Positions 46,001 through 59,150 of a stretch of 64,000 bases of DNA are shown piece after piece. This DNA is from Toxotes chatareus (Eukaryota > Chordata > Actinopteri > Toxotidae). How positions within the stretch are numbered: the first letter of the stretch is position 1; each line of letters starts with the position of its first letter. The position numbers and the translations under genes were made by a program. Location: positions 62,001-126,000 of the forward strand of contig JAFBJY010000345.1 of NCBI GenBank assembly GCA_016801885.1, given 5' to 3'. The notes below the pieces were generated by a model. It had not been told where the DNA came from, made no database searches, and saw only the letters and a list, made by a program, of their open reading frames with translations.

Positions 46001-46429
46001 CCCTTTTTTGATTTTGTTCAAAGATTTGTAGAGTTTTCCCGGTCCCGGGCCCCATACCGGGGGTTCCTCCTGTGGATTTTTCCAAATACAGCCCTCCTGG
46101 TCTCCTATGATTGTGCTCGGAGCTTTAAGGGGGGTTGGGGTAATTTCCGAAACCCAAGTTCTCGTAAAAAAATTAAGCGGGGCCCCAAATTTCCACCGGG
46201 AAATTGTAACACTTTGGGGTTTTTTTGTTTTTCTTTTTCCCCATTTTGGGTCCAGATTCAGAAAAGGGAAAAATTTTTCCCCAATCTTAATTAAAAAAAA
46301 CCGAAGAAAAAAAAGAAAATTAGAAAATTTTTCTCCGAAAGTTCTATCTTTAGTAAAAATTTCTTTGAAAATTTAAAAAATTGGCTGTTTATGGGAAAAT
46401 TGATAGAGAAAACATACAACATTTGGGTC

Positions 46430-46600
46430 CCCCTGAGACTTTCCCAGGGAAATTCTCTTCTCCACAGGACGAACCCCCCGAAACCAGTTACAGGTCAGGT
46501 GTCTAAATAGAGGATAGTTGAGAACTGGGGGCAAGCCGCCGGGAAAAGCACTGCTATCTAAGAGGAAAAATGAAGAAAAAATAACATTTTGTTGGGGCAA
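46430..46600 (-). pseudogene. LRR-exon-like remnant in noisy sequence
   Basis: The plus-strand sequence CAGGTCAGGTGTCTAAATAG, then GAGAACTGGGGGCAAG and GCACTGCTATCTAAGAGG, follows the reverse complement of NLR LRR exon 1 (CAGGTCCAGGTGTCTCAGAC, GCTGAGAACTGAGG). It is probably a further NLR copy or a displaced fragment. Borders are approximate. Confidence 0.4.
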
Positions 46601-48149
46601 AAAAGGGAACCCAAAACCTCAGTTTGTTGGGTCCACAAACAACAGTTTCTCTGCCTTTTTTTTCTTTTTAATTCTCTATCAAAAAATGACTTTTTTTTAA
46701 AAAAACAACCATAACTACTTTTCTACCGTCTCGTTAATAGATCCCCCGTCCTTTTTTTTTGTCACTTTTTTTCCAAAGGTTTAAAAAGATTCTTTTTTGG
46801 GGTTGTGTGATGAGTGATTTTTTAAAGAAATGTGCGAGACTGTTGTGCTTAATGTGTTGTGGTTGAAAATTTGAATATTGTTTGTTTTGCTTTGTTTTTC
46901 AGAATCTACCAAACTGTTCCTAAATGGCTCACTGATAAAACCGGATTTACTGAAAAAGACCGCATTTGAAAACGGGGCCAAGCTCAAACAAGATTTGTTG
47001 AGTGAAAAATTAGCCTTTTCCACCTGTTAACAATGGGGGTTTCTCATTTTCTTTCATTTTTTAAAATTTTTTTTTTACCAACAAAGACTTTAAAGTGGAA
47101 AGTTAAATATGACCAATAAAAAAACAGACAGTACAGTCAAAGGCAAGTTTTGGCAGAATAGACTGTTATGTATATTATTTGGGCTTTATCTGGGTGGTTA
47201 AAAGGGGCTTCCAATACCTGAATTAAAAGTCCCCTGCACTTCCCTGGTGGTGGGCAACCCACAAACCCCGGTTGGCTGCCACCAATTGAGGTCCAAAGCC
47301 AGAATGTTATGTTCTTTGGGCTCTCAGAATTGACTTTTAAACCCCGGTCCCCTTCCCAATGATGCAAAGGATTTTTCCAAATAAAAAATTGGGTTTGTTT
47401 ATTTCAGGTTTTTCTATTGCCACTAAAGGGGAACCCACAGTTCTTTCAACTGAGTCAACCCCTTCCCCAAATTGCGGGGTTTTGGTCTTTTGTTGGTCCT
47501 TTTTCTTAATTAAAACAATTCTAACCAAACTGAAAAAATAATAAAAACCCAGTTTATGTAATTGTTAAGTTGGTCCTGATTTGATTTATTTGAACCTCTA
47601 AAAATGTTTATTATTTGGGAAGGCATCCCCACAAAAGGTTTGCCCATTAATTCAGGTCCTTACTCATTTCCGGGCAAAACCTCCCCCTAACCAGCCCCTA
47701 TGGAGACCCCATTTAAGGGGGGGTAGCTGGCTGCCACATTGTTAAAGGGGAATAAGGCACGAAGACTTGGGAAAATTTCAATAAAGCGTTTTACCAGTTT
47801 TTGGGTTTGTCTGTGAAACTGAGTCAGATTTTGGTCTGATTTTTAACAAAAGCTTTTCCCCACTTTTTGGTTCGTTACCGGGTTACATTGTTTACTTTTG
47901 ACAAGTAAGGTTGGTTCAATGTTGGTATTACATTCAAATTTGATTTATATGAAAAAAAAGGTGTTGAAATTTTTGTCATAGTTTTACTGGCTCCTGACTG
48001 TTCTCTCCCTTTTAAAAGAAATGGGGGTTTCAGTCGGTTCTTGAAGCTGATAAAACAAAATGCCAAAATCAAAGTTGTTTAAAAAAAATCATTACATAGG
48101 GGTTAAAGGGAGTTGATGGTAAAAAAATATCTGCAGTATTTCAAACCCT

Positions 48150-48310
48150 GTTATCTACCTGGGGCTCAGGGACATTGGGGGCTCTTATACAGACAGAAGC
48201 CAGCCCAAGGGCGGGTTTTGTTATAGGTCCATGTCTCAGACTAGGGCGGGGAGCAAACGGGAAAAGATTTCCCAGTTCCCCTCTGAGGGGTTACAGCTCC
48301 ATTGGGAAAA
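48150..48310 (-). pseudogene. Second LRR-exon-like remnant in noisy sequence
   Basis: AGACAGAAGCC, then GGTCCATGTCTCAGACTAG and CCCCTCTGAGGGGTTACAGC, match the reverse complement of LRR exon 1 at 19395-19568. Together with the remnant at 46.4 kb this suggests a third NLR or array debris beyond NLR 2. Confidence 0.5.
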
Positions 48311-51300
48311 AAGGGAAACAATAAGAGTCAACATTGGTTAAAACAAAAGGAACAAAAACTCAGTTTTTCCCCAAAAAATAAAAGAAACCCTGCTTTGAAA
48401 AACTGGGAAAACTAAAACACAATTTTTGAGTGAAGCAAAAAATTTGGCTTTTTATACCCCAACCAATGAGGAGTTTCTACATTATGTCATTTTTCATGGC
48501 TCTGATTAAATCCTTTGTTTTATTTAACCCCTTTAAATGAAGTTAAATAAAAACGTTTCAAAAGTTTTTTAAAAATTTTTTTTTTTACTAGTTCTTACTA
48601 AAAGCTCAACCTTTTAAGCCAAAAGCCTGACCCCAGATTATTGTAGCGGGCTTTAAATGTGTTAAAAATGGATAATTTTAAAACAAAAACACACAGGGTA
48701 AAGGGCCAAAAGGACATCAGTGGGCCGAATACCTGAAAAAGGTCGAGAAAAAGACCAGGGAGAAAAAAAGACAGGACTAGGGGGCAGAGGGGACGATTAA
48801 TGACTGAATAAATCAATTTAAATTCTGGGGAAAGAAAAAAGGAAGGGGGAGCGAATAAAGGGAATCCCCGCAGCCTACCTACGAAACTAAGGGGGGTTTC
48901 AGTTCCACCCCAAACCCTAACTTTTTTTAACAGAATAGAAAAAATTTGTGTTAACTATAGGTTTAAAATAACCCAAAAAACCTAATACAACAAATAATTT
49001 TGTCAAACGGGTTTTTTTTAAAAAGAGCTGTCTGTCTTGAACCAAACGATTTTTTCCACGGGAGAGGGGCCTAAAGCTAAACCCGGCTCCCATTCTTTTT
49101 GGATTTTTGGGAACCTAAGAAACTGATTCAAAAATCTTTTGGGAAATAGGACTATTTGCTCTTTTGAAAAGAAACCCCATTGAGGGCCAAAAAAAAAGTT
49201 TTAAAACAATTCGGTTTTTCAGGAAACCAATAAAGGAAAATTTTGGGGGAATGATCTCTTTGCAATTCATCATCTTCGTTTTACCCTACAAGTTAACGGG
49301 ACATTAAATAGGGAAACAATCAAACTAGAAGTAAAAAATCATGGACATTTTCCACATCATCTAGACAGAATGCCAAATTTACTTTTGTGAGGTGAAAAAA
49401 AGGGTTAAAAATTTTTTAATGGGAGTTAAAGAGAAACAAAAAAATAACCCCCGGCCTCACAGGGAAAAAGGGGGAAAAAGCCATCCAGGAACAGAAGATA
49501 AAGTTTTGGGGGGAAAAAACAAAAATTTTTTGTCTGAAAAAAAAAGGAAAGTTACAGGTCATCCAGGCCTTTTTGCCTGGGCAAAAAACCCAAAAAGATT
49601 TAAAAAATTTTCCTGAAAGGGCAAACTAATTTTTCCCGGTATAGAAAATAAGGGGGTTCTAACAATGGTTTACCCATCTCCTATAATATTTAGGGGAAGC
49701 AGAAAGGTAAAAATTAAACGCCCAACCCAGATTTCTTGGTTTCACAAAATGAACAAACTGGTATCTACTTAGAATTTTAAACCAACCTATGCCGTTCTTT
49801 AATAATAATGTTCCAATCTTTTCCAATAGGATACATGATAAATTAAAGAGATAAACCCTGCGGGAAGATAGAGAAAAGTATTTTTAACAGAGAATTTGTT
49901 TAAACTTTACCAGTCGTTTCTTTGCTAGATGAACTCTAAATCCTGACTAAAAAATTAAAACAAAATCCTTAGATAACCAAATGATTAAAATTTTTCAAAT
50001 TTGAAAAAATTTTTTTAGTTTGCCAAAAGAGGCCCGAAAAACTTTTTAATAAAGGTTTAAAGGAAAAAACCTTAAATATCCGTTCAAAAGAATTTTACTG
50101 ACAAAATTTTATCCCACGGGAAAAACTTTTAAGAGTCTGGTTTGGGACCAAAAAAATTTATTTTTTGTTTGTTCGGAAAAATTCAGGGAATCTTTAAAAA
50201 AACTTTAAGCAATCATCAAATTTAAAGTTTGTTTCTTAACCTAAATTACAACATTTTTGGGCAGGATAAATGGCTGTTCTAATGTCTACATTTTGTTGCT
50301 AAAGAACCCTTTAAACACATATAAGCAGAGGGATGTGAACAGGCTACCTTTATTTTTAAAAAGAAACCGGTTTTCTTTTTTTCCCCTATTTTTAATAATG
50401 GCATTTCCTTCAAGGGCTTTTTTTGTTAAATAACTGTTTTTCAGGTAATAAACCTTTTATTAGGGATAACCACTTCTTTCGCTTTATGATATCTGCTTTA
50501 AAAAAATTATTAATATACCGGGAGTTTCCTTGTTTATTTTTTTAAGGGGGAGTGGGTCAAGCAATGAACAGAATTTAAAAATTTTAAATTGAACCCCAAA
50601 ATACCAAAGAGATTTTTTTTTAAAGAAGAAACCCCCAAACCACAAAACCCTTTTGACCAAAAATGAGGTTTTTACTGCTATCATTTTGGTTTTTTTTTAG
50701 ATTAGAAAAACTATGTGCTTTTGAAACAATGAACTGTTACAGGAAAGAAATTTTATTTCTTATGTTTAAAAACTTTTTAACCCCCAAAAAACTTTGGGTT
50801 GTTTCTTTCAAAAAAAACCCAACAATATTTGGTTCCTCATGGGGTTAAATACCAACCCCCCCTTTTTTCCTTGGGGGCCCTTTTTTCGTTTTTGGGCTGC
50901 CAGCCTTAACCTAAAATGTTGCCCCTTTCCACTTTTTGGGATTTACAAAAAAAAATTGCTTTTTTAAAGCCCCAAAAATTTCAAATTTAAATTTTTTTAA
51001 AACCAACCCAACCCTAAAACAAAATAAAAAAAAATAAATTTTAAATTTAAATACTCACATTTTAATCACAGGAAAGCAGGGGGAAAACCACAAAACCTTT
51101 GCATTTAAAAAGATAATCTATATCTTTTTGGGTTTGTTTTTTAAATACTGGGGATTAAAAAGATAATAATTTTGGTTATCAATAACTGTGCAGTTCTTTT
51201 GTAAAATTCAAATGTTACCCAAAATGATATAAAACAATTCTGAAGGTATTAAATTTTCATTTTATGCCTTTGGTCATAAAGTGGGTTGGGTTAAAAAAGT

Positions 51301-52559
51301 TGGTTTAACTTTTTGAATTTTGAAAAATATTTAAATTGTCACATCCAAATTTAAATCCCCCATTAATTTTTTCTTCAAGACAAAAAAAAAAAAATTTTTT
51401 CAGACAAAAATGGGGAAAGCAGAGGGGAAATCCCCAAAACCAAAAGCGGGGTTTTCCCCTTTTTAGTTTAATTGGGTAGGTAAGGCTTTCTGTAAATGAC
51501 TTGGCGGGATTAAATTAAAAAAATTGAGTGGAAAATTTTATTCCCCCTTTGTTCAAATGTATAAAATAGATACGGGGGGTTCCAAGAAAATCTCTTTCCC
51601 ACCAAAAGGCCCAGTAAGACAGATAAACAATTGTGTTTTAAATATTTTAAAGAGATTTAGAAAAAGAGACCTAATGTTTAAAAGCCCCACAATTTGGGGT
51701 TTTTTGGTTTGCCTTTTTTTTTTTAATTTTTTGAATTTTTATGAATAACACCTGTTGTTTTTGGTTTAAATTTTGTTGGAGGAGAGAAACCTTTCAAGGG
51801 AAAAAGGGAATTTTGAATGGTAGGAATCTGGGGGTGACAGCCTGAAATAAGAAGCGGGGGGGACCCCCTTCCCCGGGTCCTTTAAACTCGGAGCTTTGGT
51901 TGTCAAAAAATGTCCTTTTATTTCTAAAATTTGAGAGGACCCTTCAAAGGGGGTATGCCCCTTCAAAAAAGGTTTTAAAAATTTTTAGTTTAATTTTAAG
52001 TTTTGAAAACCCGGCCCCAAAGGAATGTGACAAGCAAAAGTCTCATGTAAAAAATAGAAATAGCCAACAGGGGAAATTTTACACCGACCAAAATTTTAGG
52101 ACCCCATTGGCGGTAATTGTCTTTACGAAAAATAATAAAATTTCCAAATTTTGTTTACCCTCCCAAATTTTAAATAAATTCCCCCGCCCCCTTTCGCCCC
52201 AGGTTTTAAAAATTCCGGGGCCCTTAACCATTTGGGACCCAAAACCAGACCCCCAGGGTTGTTGATTGGGAAAAAATCTTTTGAAAAAGTGGTTGGTATG
52301 AACCACAGGGTTGGGGTTTTTCTTGGTGCGAAGGGTCACCTCCTGTGGTTCTAAAATTTCCTAAGTCAACAACTTAAAGAAACTGCAAATGAGTAAACTA
52401 AAGGAATAATTTAGTCTGAGAAAAGGCCCCTTGGAACAACAACTAAAATCTCATTCATTCACCCATTCATTCATTGATTCAAGAAATGGATTCAATTCTG
52501 AATAAAGAAAAAAATTTAAAACTTGGTTTAAAAGATATGATTTTAAATAACAGACAGTA
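48311..52559. other. Noisy sequence, nothing readable
   Basis: I could not recognise exons or repeats here through the noise. A further B30.2 exon for NLR 2 would be expected in this interval but was not found. Confidence 0.5.
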
Positions 52560-53639
52560 ACGCCTAAAGGTCTCAATTCGTGGGACTCCGAGAACCACAG
52601 AACCACTCCTGAACCCTGCAGGGTTTGCTCAGGCCCAGGTGTCTCAGATGGGAGGTTGGGATTCCAGGCGGGGGCCCAAAAAAGCGTCTCTGACAATAGA
52701 ACTCAATCTGAATAAAAATAAATCATGTGTTTATCCACATTTTAGTCTGTTTTTTACTTTTAATTACTTAATTGATTAATTAATTTTTTATATTATTTTG
52801 CTTTTTTGATCATTTTCCTATCCCCAGTTTTTTTTCATTGCAAAGCCTTAGTTTTATAGTGTTTCCTCATTTCCCGTTTTTTAAAATTTTCTTAACTGTT
52901 TTATTTTGGGTTTTGGGTGGGGCCTGGGGGGGTGGAGGGATAACCGGGCAAATGCTTTGTCCTCAATTTTTTTTAAAAAGTGAAATTAAAATAAGTGAAA
53001 CTAAAAGGAATAATTCTTAGTCTGAGAGAGAAAAGTCACAATAGGAACAACAATATTTAAATCTCATTCATAAATTCATTTTCGATAGGGGACAATTTTG
53101 GATGAAATAAACCGGGTTCAGTTGGGGTTTAAAAGATCAAAGATCTACAACAGAACAGATAGTAACTGCCCCAGAGTCCCCCAGTCCAGTGTGGACTCTC
53201 CAGAAAACAAAACAGCTTCCCCTGAATCCTCGCTTTGTAGCTCAGGCCCAGGTGTCTCATATGGGAGGGGTTATTTGGCTGAGCCAGAAAACCTGATCTC
53301 TGAAAAACTGCGGAATAATCAAAAAGAAAATCAGTGGAAAAAAATCATTTCTAATCAATCAGATATGTCCAATCAATGAGCTTTCCTAAATGATGGGGAT
53401 TTTTTCTCTTATTTGGATCATCATAATTCAGCCTTCTACAAAAATCACCCAAAATTACCAAACATTCATCAGCTATTCAGCAAAAATTTTTAAAAAGCTG
53501 CGGGAAGCCATAAGCTTTTGGGGAAATTTTAATGGTCTTTCCCCCTTTTTAGTTTGTTTTTTCCTTGGGCCCTAAAACCCTCTGGTCTTCGGCGGGGCCC
53601 TTTTTAAAAAAAACCTAAAAGTGAGCAAAAAACCCAAGG

Positions 53640-54190
53640 AAGCCTCCTTTTTTACTGGGTCCACCTCGGGAACAGCCCCCCCTGAAGACCTGAGGGGAAG
53701 AGTCTGAATTTTAAAGCAAACTAAAGACCTACCTCTTTAATCGGGGTTTTGTTTATTTTTTGTCTTTTTTATCCACACATTTTGTACATTTTTTTCCTCT
53801 TTTATTTATTTATTTATTGTTTTTTTGTTTGTTTGTTTGTTTCTGGGATTTCTGTTTTACTCTGTAAAATTTTTTTTTAACTTTTTTTCTGATCATATCT
53901 AAAACTTTGATTTCTTTTATTCATTTTATTCTATTATCATTTTGATTTTCATGTTATTTATTTATTTAATATTTTTTTCCTATTTTGTTTATTTATCCTT
54001 TTCCCCAGCTTTTCCATTGAAAAAGCCTTGGTTATCATGTTTTCCTATTCCTTTTTTATTGGAAACTTTATTTATCAACACTGTATTTTTGATGGTTTTG
54101 GGGTTTTTTGCCCTTGTGGGGTGGAGGGACAACACTGTGTCAGCACTGGAAAATGTATTATGAAAAGTGCTAAAAAAAATAACATCTGAT
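53640..54190 (+). mobile_element. 3' fragment of the same L2-like LINE, in NLR 2
   Basis: CAAACTAAAGACCTACCTCTTTAAT and CCTCCACCCC-to-CAACACTG sequence through to TAGCAC-type AT-rich end at about 54180 mirror 19790-20290 of NLR 1. The junction AAAATAACATCTGATTG followed by GAATGACTAAAATGAAG corresponds to the NLR 1 junction at 19750-19785. Same orientation relative to the gene. Confidence 0.6.
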
Positions 54191-54339
54191 TGTTTGAATG
54201 ACTAAAATGAAGGAAACTGAAGGGAAAATTCTTAGTCTAAATAAAAAAAAATTAAAATGGAACAACAACTATTTAAATCTCATTCATTCATTCATTCAAG
54301 ATGAATATTCTTCTGGATGAAGAAAACCGGGTTTTCAGT

Positions 54340-56225
54340 TGTAAACCCCCTGGCTCCGGGGGGGTCTACAGGCCCCTGGGGGTGAGAATCTGCCTTCAGA
54401 GCTGGGAAACGGGGCCTGGGGAAAAAGGGCAAACCTGTCCGGGGCATCAGAGAAGCAAAGGGCAGTATTCCGGAAGATCCCCAGGCCGGGGAACAGAGAC
54501 CCCCAGAGTCTGTGGCAGGGATGTCCATCACGGACTACAACCCACACCGCAGACAGCCGAACCACCTTTTGCCGGGGGCTAAACAAAATTTTTCCCTTTT
54601 TAAAAAACCCAGATCCTGAAGAACCCCCTCCTCACCAGGTGTTGTTATCCCGTCAGGGTAGAGACCCCCTCATGGGTCAACGAAAAAGCCCGGGTTGAAA
54701 CCCTGGTGATTTGAAGATGTGTTTGGGAACTCACAGATGTCTTCACGACAAACACATCGCTAGCCAGGCTTTGCCCCCCCGTGCCTCAAACCCTCCACCA
54801 TTTCCCTCCCGGGAACCATCTCCCCCCTGCTTCAATACTCCCGCTTCCTCCCCCCCAAATCCAATAAAGTGTTTTAAACGTTAGTCATCATCACATAAGT
54901 CATCTCTCCCCCCCCCGGGCCCCTTTTTCTTTTGCTTGGCCAAAGCCGACCGGATGAATTTTCAAAAACCCTCACTCAGCCCCCCACACCCCCACAAAAC
55001 TCATTCAGAATCTTTTTATAGACTTCATTCCAAAAACCAATCATCCCTAAACAACTTATTCAAAAACGGGACCAACGGGGGATCAACCCCCAATGTCCCT
55101 GGCTGTGGATTTCCACAGCCCCTCAACTGCCGGGGCCCCCCCAAGGATGCTGCGGGCCCCCTCCTCCCCCCCCCTGTGACCCATGACTGCACACCATCCA
55201 CAGCTCCAACCTCTTCATCAAGTTTGAATGACACAACGGGTAGGTCACATCAAAAAACATGAGACATCTACGGGAGGGGTGGGGCCCCTGGCCATTTTGG
55301 CAGGCAAAAACCCCCCCTAAACGTGGAAAAAAAAGGAGTTTTCATAGACTTCAGGAGCGCCCCCCAGCACCCCACTAACCCCCACGTGCTGTTGTGGAAG
55401 GGAGAACCAATTTCCCTGGGTTCATCTCAAAGACCTCCTGGTCAAAAACCTGCATCATGACCAGCAAAGAAAGACTCTACCCCCCGAAACGGGAGGCCAG
55501 GCCCCACCCCCATCATGTCAGTTTGGGGGCACCAAGAAATCCTGACCGCTGCACCCTGTGGGGTTGGGCCTGCACCGTGCCCTGCGGAAGAAGCTACAGC
55601 GTAGTGAGAGCTGAGAAGGTCGGGGTGTCCTCTCCCCCCCCTTCGGAATCTACCACTCGTCTCACCCCCAAAGCCCTCTGCATTGCGGTGATCCCCCCCC
55701 GTCAACAGCTTTTTCCCCTTTCTGCCATCCGGAAAGGAGACTAAAGTCTCGGCCAAAACCAGCAGACTGGGGTTTTGTCCCCCGTGTCAGGATGCTGAAC
55801 TTTTCCCCTTTCCCCCGCCCCCCCTGGGGCCCCCCGAACCCCAGCCCCCTCACCCACACCCCCCCTCGCCCCCCCGAATATGGCTCTTTCCCCACACACA
55901 CACACACCCCCGGGGTGAAACAAATTTTTCCCCCTTTTGCGCCAATAAAACCTTTCCCTTTTAAATTTAAATAATTTATTAAAATTACCCAAATTTTTTG
56001 TGTCATGTTTTTTATATACAACTTTTCTCAACTGGATATTTTTTTCTTTTATACGATTTTATTTATTTTATATGTTTTTAATTTTTTTTTTTTCCCGTAA
56101 CTTTTGGGGCCCTGGGGAAATCAATTTCAAAACCTGTTGCCTGCATATGGTTTTGACAAAAAAAATTATTTTTGTTTGACTTTAATTTAAAAGATATAAA
56201 ATGATAAGATAAAAGATGATAACAT
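54340..56225 (+). mobile_element. Rex1-like LINE in the LRR1-LRR2 intron of NLR 2 (noisy)
   Basis: Read across frames, the plus strand resembles a fish Rex1/CR1-type ORF2: an ITDYNP stretch near 54520, GPPQGCCGPPPPP followed by THDCTPSTAPT (usual PQGxVLxPLLFxLYTHDC) near 55130-55210, an ADDT-like DDTTGRSHQK region, IDFRSAPQHPTNPHV (55345-55385), LHRALRKKLQR (55570-55600) and a C-terminal SPLHCGDPP (55670-55695). NLR 1 lacks it, so it inserted after duplication. Ends are uncertain because of noise. Confidence 0.6.
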
Positions 56226-57171
56226 AAGAAGAAAATACCTGAAAGTCCCCAGGGTACAGTGGGGACTCTTCAGTCCAGACAGAAGTTTCACCCTGAACCT
56301 GCAGGTCATTTTACTCACCCCAGGTCTCTCAGACTGAGGTGGGAGCTAAAAATGAGGACGTTAAGCCTTTTTTGAGAGGTTACAACTGCTCATTTGAAGA
56401 AAACAATGAAAAAAAAGTCAAATAAATTTTGGTTAAAAGGACAATAAAAAGGAAAAAACTCCCCAGTTTGCTCCAGCTCACACAAAATAACATTTTTCTT
56501 TTTAATTTACTGATCCCCCCGGGGAAATTTCATTTACCACACCAAGTGAAAGAAAATTGGTTGGTCAAGGGATCAACCCCATGACCCTCCGATCTCGGGC
56601 CCGGTCCAAACACTCTTAATTTGGGCTGCTTTGAGTTGGGGAAACAAAATTCACTTTTTCCCACCTCAACAATGGGGTTTCTACTTGATGATCATCTTTC
56701 TTTGGGCTCGTTAAACCCTTTCTGTTTTATTCTCAACAAGTTGGGAGACATGACAGTTAAATATGACAAATCAGTAATAAACAGACATGTGCAGTAAAGG
56801 GCCATAAGTATTTGGACAGTTAGACTTTTTTGTTCTTCGGCTCCCAAAATTGACTTTAAATTAAAAATGGTTTAACGTCAGCTCAAATTTTTTAAAAAAA
56901 TATTAAATTGATGGTTTGTTTCACTTCAGGGTATTTTCCGTTTTTTTAACCACAAAAATGAATCCCCCCAAAGTTCTTTCTATTGATGTCAACCTGCTCA
57001 AATTAAAGCGAACTTGGCTCTTTAATTGGATTCATTATTTTAATTCAGATTCAATGTTAAACTCAGGCTCAGAGATGATGATAAGGAATTTAAAAAGAAG
57101 AAAAATTTTTTCCCTCCCAATAAAATAAAGGTTTTTAATAATGATGAATAAATCCAACTATCATACATTTA

Positions 57172-58787
57172 AAGGCTTTTTTAGAATTTTGACAACTGGC
57201 AGCAGTTTCGAAGATCCTCCCTGAAGCAAGTTTTTTCAGGTCAAACCGCCAGATCTTTTCTGATGACAGTAAGATAAAACCCAGGCTGACCATTAGCGGG
57301 AGACAGTTCACCTGTGGAGGCGTCCCCCCCGGGACTGTTGGATCTTCCCCTGAAACGATCATTCAGTTCATTCAGACAGTGGAACAGGTTGATGCTTTGC
57401 TCTGCAGGGGGTCTCTTAAATCTTTTTTTGTTTACTGGACTTTTTGTGTTTGGGTCTGGACCCTTTCCCTGTCTGTCACAGCCTTGGGAAAATCTGATTG
57501 GTCTGCATAAAAAGACCCAGGGGGGCCCGGAAACAAGTCCAGGTGTCCATTTGACTCTAAGGCCTTGTCCACAGCCCTCTGGAAATTGTTGGTCGGGTTG
57601 CCCGGGACATTTTGGGGAATTTGAGGTTGATTGTTCTTCTGACGAGATTATCCAGACAAAAGGTCAGATGGACAGAGGCACCAAAAACCCCTAAAGACTA
57701 GAGGGGGAAACAAAAACCCTTGTCCGGGTACAGTCCCTCTCCTCTTTAAAGACCTGTGAACCTCCATCCCTGGGGTCTCGATATGATCCCAATCGGGTCT
57801 GATTCATAGGATCATTTTCCTTTTCTGCAGCTGCTAAAACCCTTTTTTTCCCCAGGACTCAATCATCTTCCTGGTCTCGGGACCCAGTGTGGATCTTCTA
57901 GCTCCTCCATCAACTTAACATTCTTCATTTTGGACTGAACCCCCCGGAAGTGAATGATCTCAGTCGGGTCTTGGGCAGCCCTCCCCCCTCTCGGGTTTTC
58001 CCCAAACACCTCCAGAATTTAGCAGTATCCAGCAAAAGCGGATGTGGACAGTGGGGACTTTGAATCTTGATGTGGGGATGACCCTTTTGACCTGCTTCTC
58101 CTCTCTGAACCCTTCCAAGTACCCTCCTTCTGGGGGTCAGTGCCTCTGACCCTGTCCCCCAACACACTGGGGGGGATTCTGCTGCAGGTTTTGGGTTATC
58201 CAGAGGCAGCAGGGGGAAGCATTTTCCCCCTGTAGGTTTGTCACACATCACTGGGGGTGGATTTTAACATCAGTCGGGATCCTGTTGTGAAGTCCGGGGA
58301 AAGGGGGGGCCTCATCCCCCCCAAAAAGATAACAAAACCTGGACCTTCAAACCTCAGTCCCTTTTTTGGTTTTCAGTAAAAAACATAAACAATTTCCAAA
58401 GCTGAACTTTTCTTTCAGCATTAGCTCTCTAAAAGTAATGGAAATGGAAGTGTATGCCCTGGTTCTTTTCTTCCAGCCCAGAGTCAACTTCTGTTTTAAA
58501 AATTTCCCCCAAAACCCAGCCCCCCCTTTGTCATCACTTTCTGATTGGTCCGTCTCTTCCAGGTGGGGCTTTAAAGATGTCTTCTTGTCGTGTTTTTCGG
58601 TTTGGCTGGTTTCCTGGATGCTGTTTCAATCTGTCTGACCCCTTTTATCATTGCCTCTCAGTCCCTCCCTCTGGATTGAGCCTGTAGATCTGATTCAGGG
58701 GGGTTTCCTCTTTGAGATCCCCCCAAAACACACTGGGAACCCCTTTTTCAAGAATTTAAATTCGTTTACAAACTGGGGCAACATGTC
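57172..58787 (-). pseudogene. NLR 2 FISNA-NACHT exon (noisy)
   Basis: Matches in reverse complement to 16854-18657 are dense: TCTGATTGGTCCGTCTCTTC at about 58540-58560, TTAAAGATGTCTTCTTG at 58571, CTGTTTCAATCTGTCTGAC at 58621, and CAGTAAGATAAA near 57267. The GCTGGCATTGGGAAAACA P-loop region is smoothed to TTCCCCCAAAACCCAGCCCC near 58503-58523. The upper border is at CATGTCCTGAATAAC (58782-58796). Confidence 0.75.
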
Positions 58788-58932
58788 CTGAATAACAAAC
58801 AAAAAAAACATCAATGCTGATTCATGAAAACATGACATGTTCATCCCCAAAAAAACATGACAAATTTTCCCCCCATGTCTTGGACATTAGTAAAATCCCT
58901 TTTTTCCATCATTTAATCTTTAAAAAATCCTC

Positions 58933-59150
58933 CTGCTGTGCAGCAGTCAGCCACTCCTCCCGCTTCATTCTCTCAGGAAATTCACTGATCTTCACAAAGC
59001 CCTTCTGCTGCCCCCTCTCTTTTCCTCCCCACCCCAACCCTCCTCATCCTCCCTCTGACTCTGGGCATTCTGGGTAATCTGGGCCCCAAAACCCTTTTGG
59101 ATCTTTTTTTAGCCCTTCTTCACAAAAAATGACAATGTTCTCCTCAGCAG
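58933..59150 (-). pseudogene. NLR 2 pre-FISNA exon (noisy)
   Basis: The reverse complement of 16471-16696 can be followed across the whole exon: GCAGTCAGCCACTCCTCC, CTTCATTCTCTCAGGAA, TCCTCCCTCTGACTCT, GACAATGTTCTCCTCAGCAG. The acceptor side, CTGGAAAAG, is also conserved. Confidence 0.75.

Noticed and set aside
43180..46400. Biological low-complexity or satellite DNA
   Set aside because: No repeating unit exists, and comparison with the intact NLR copy farther along shows that base overwriting, not repetition, produces the pattern.
55442..56031. Minus-strand open frames of about 100 codons
   Set aside because: They are antisense to the Rex1-like LINE and lie in noisy sequence; Gly- and Arg-rich composition follows from C runs on the other strand.
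56560..56630. tRNA-like SINE head (GGGATCAACCCCATGACC)
   Set aside because: It resembles a B-box-like stretch, but noise prevents confirming an A box or any clover-leaf structure.
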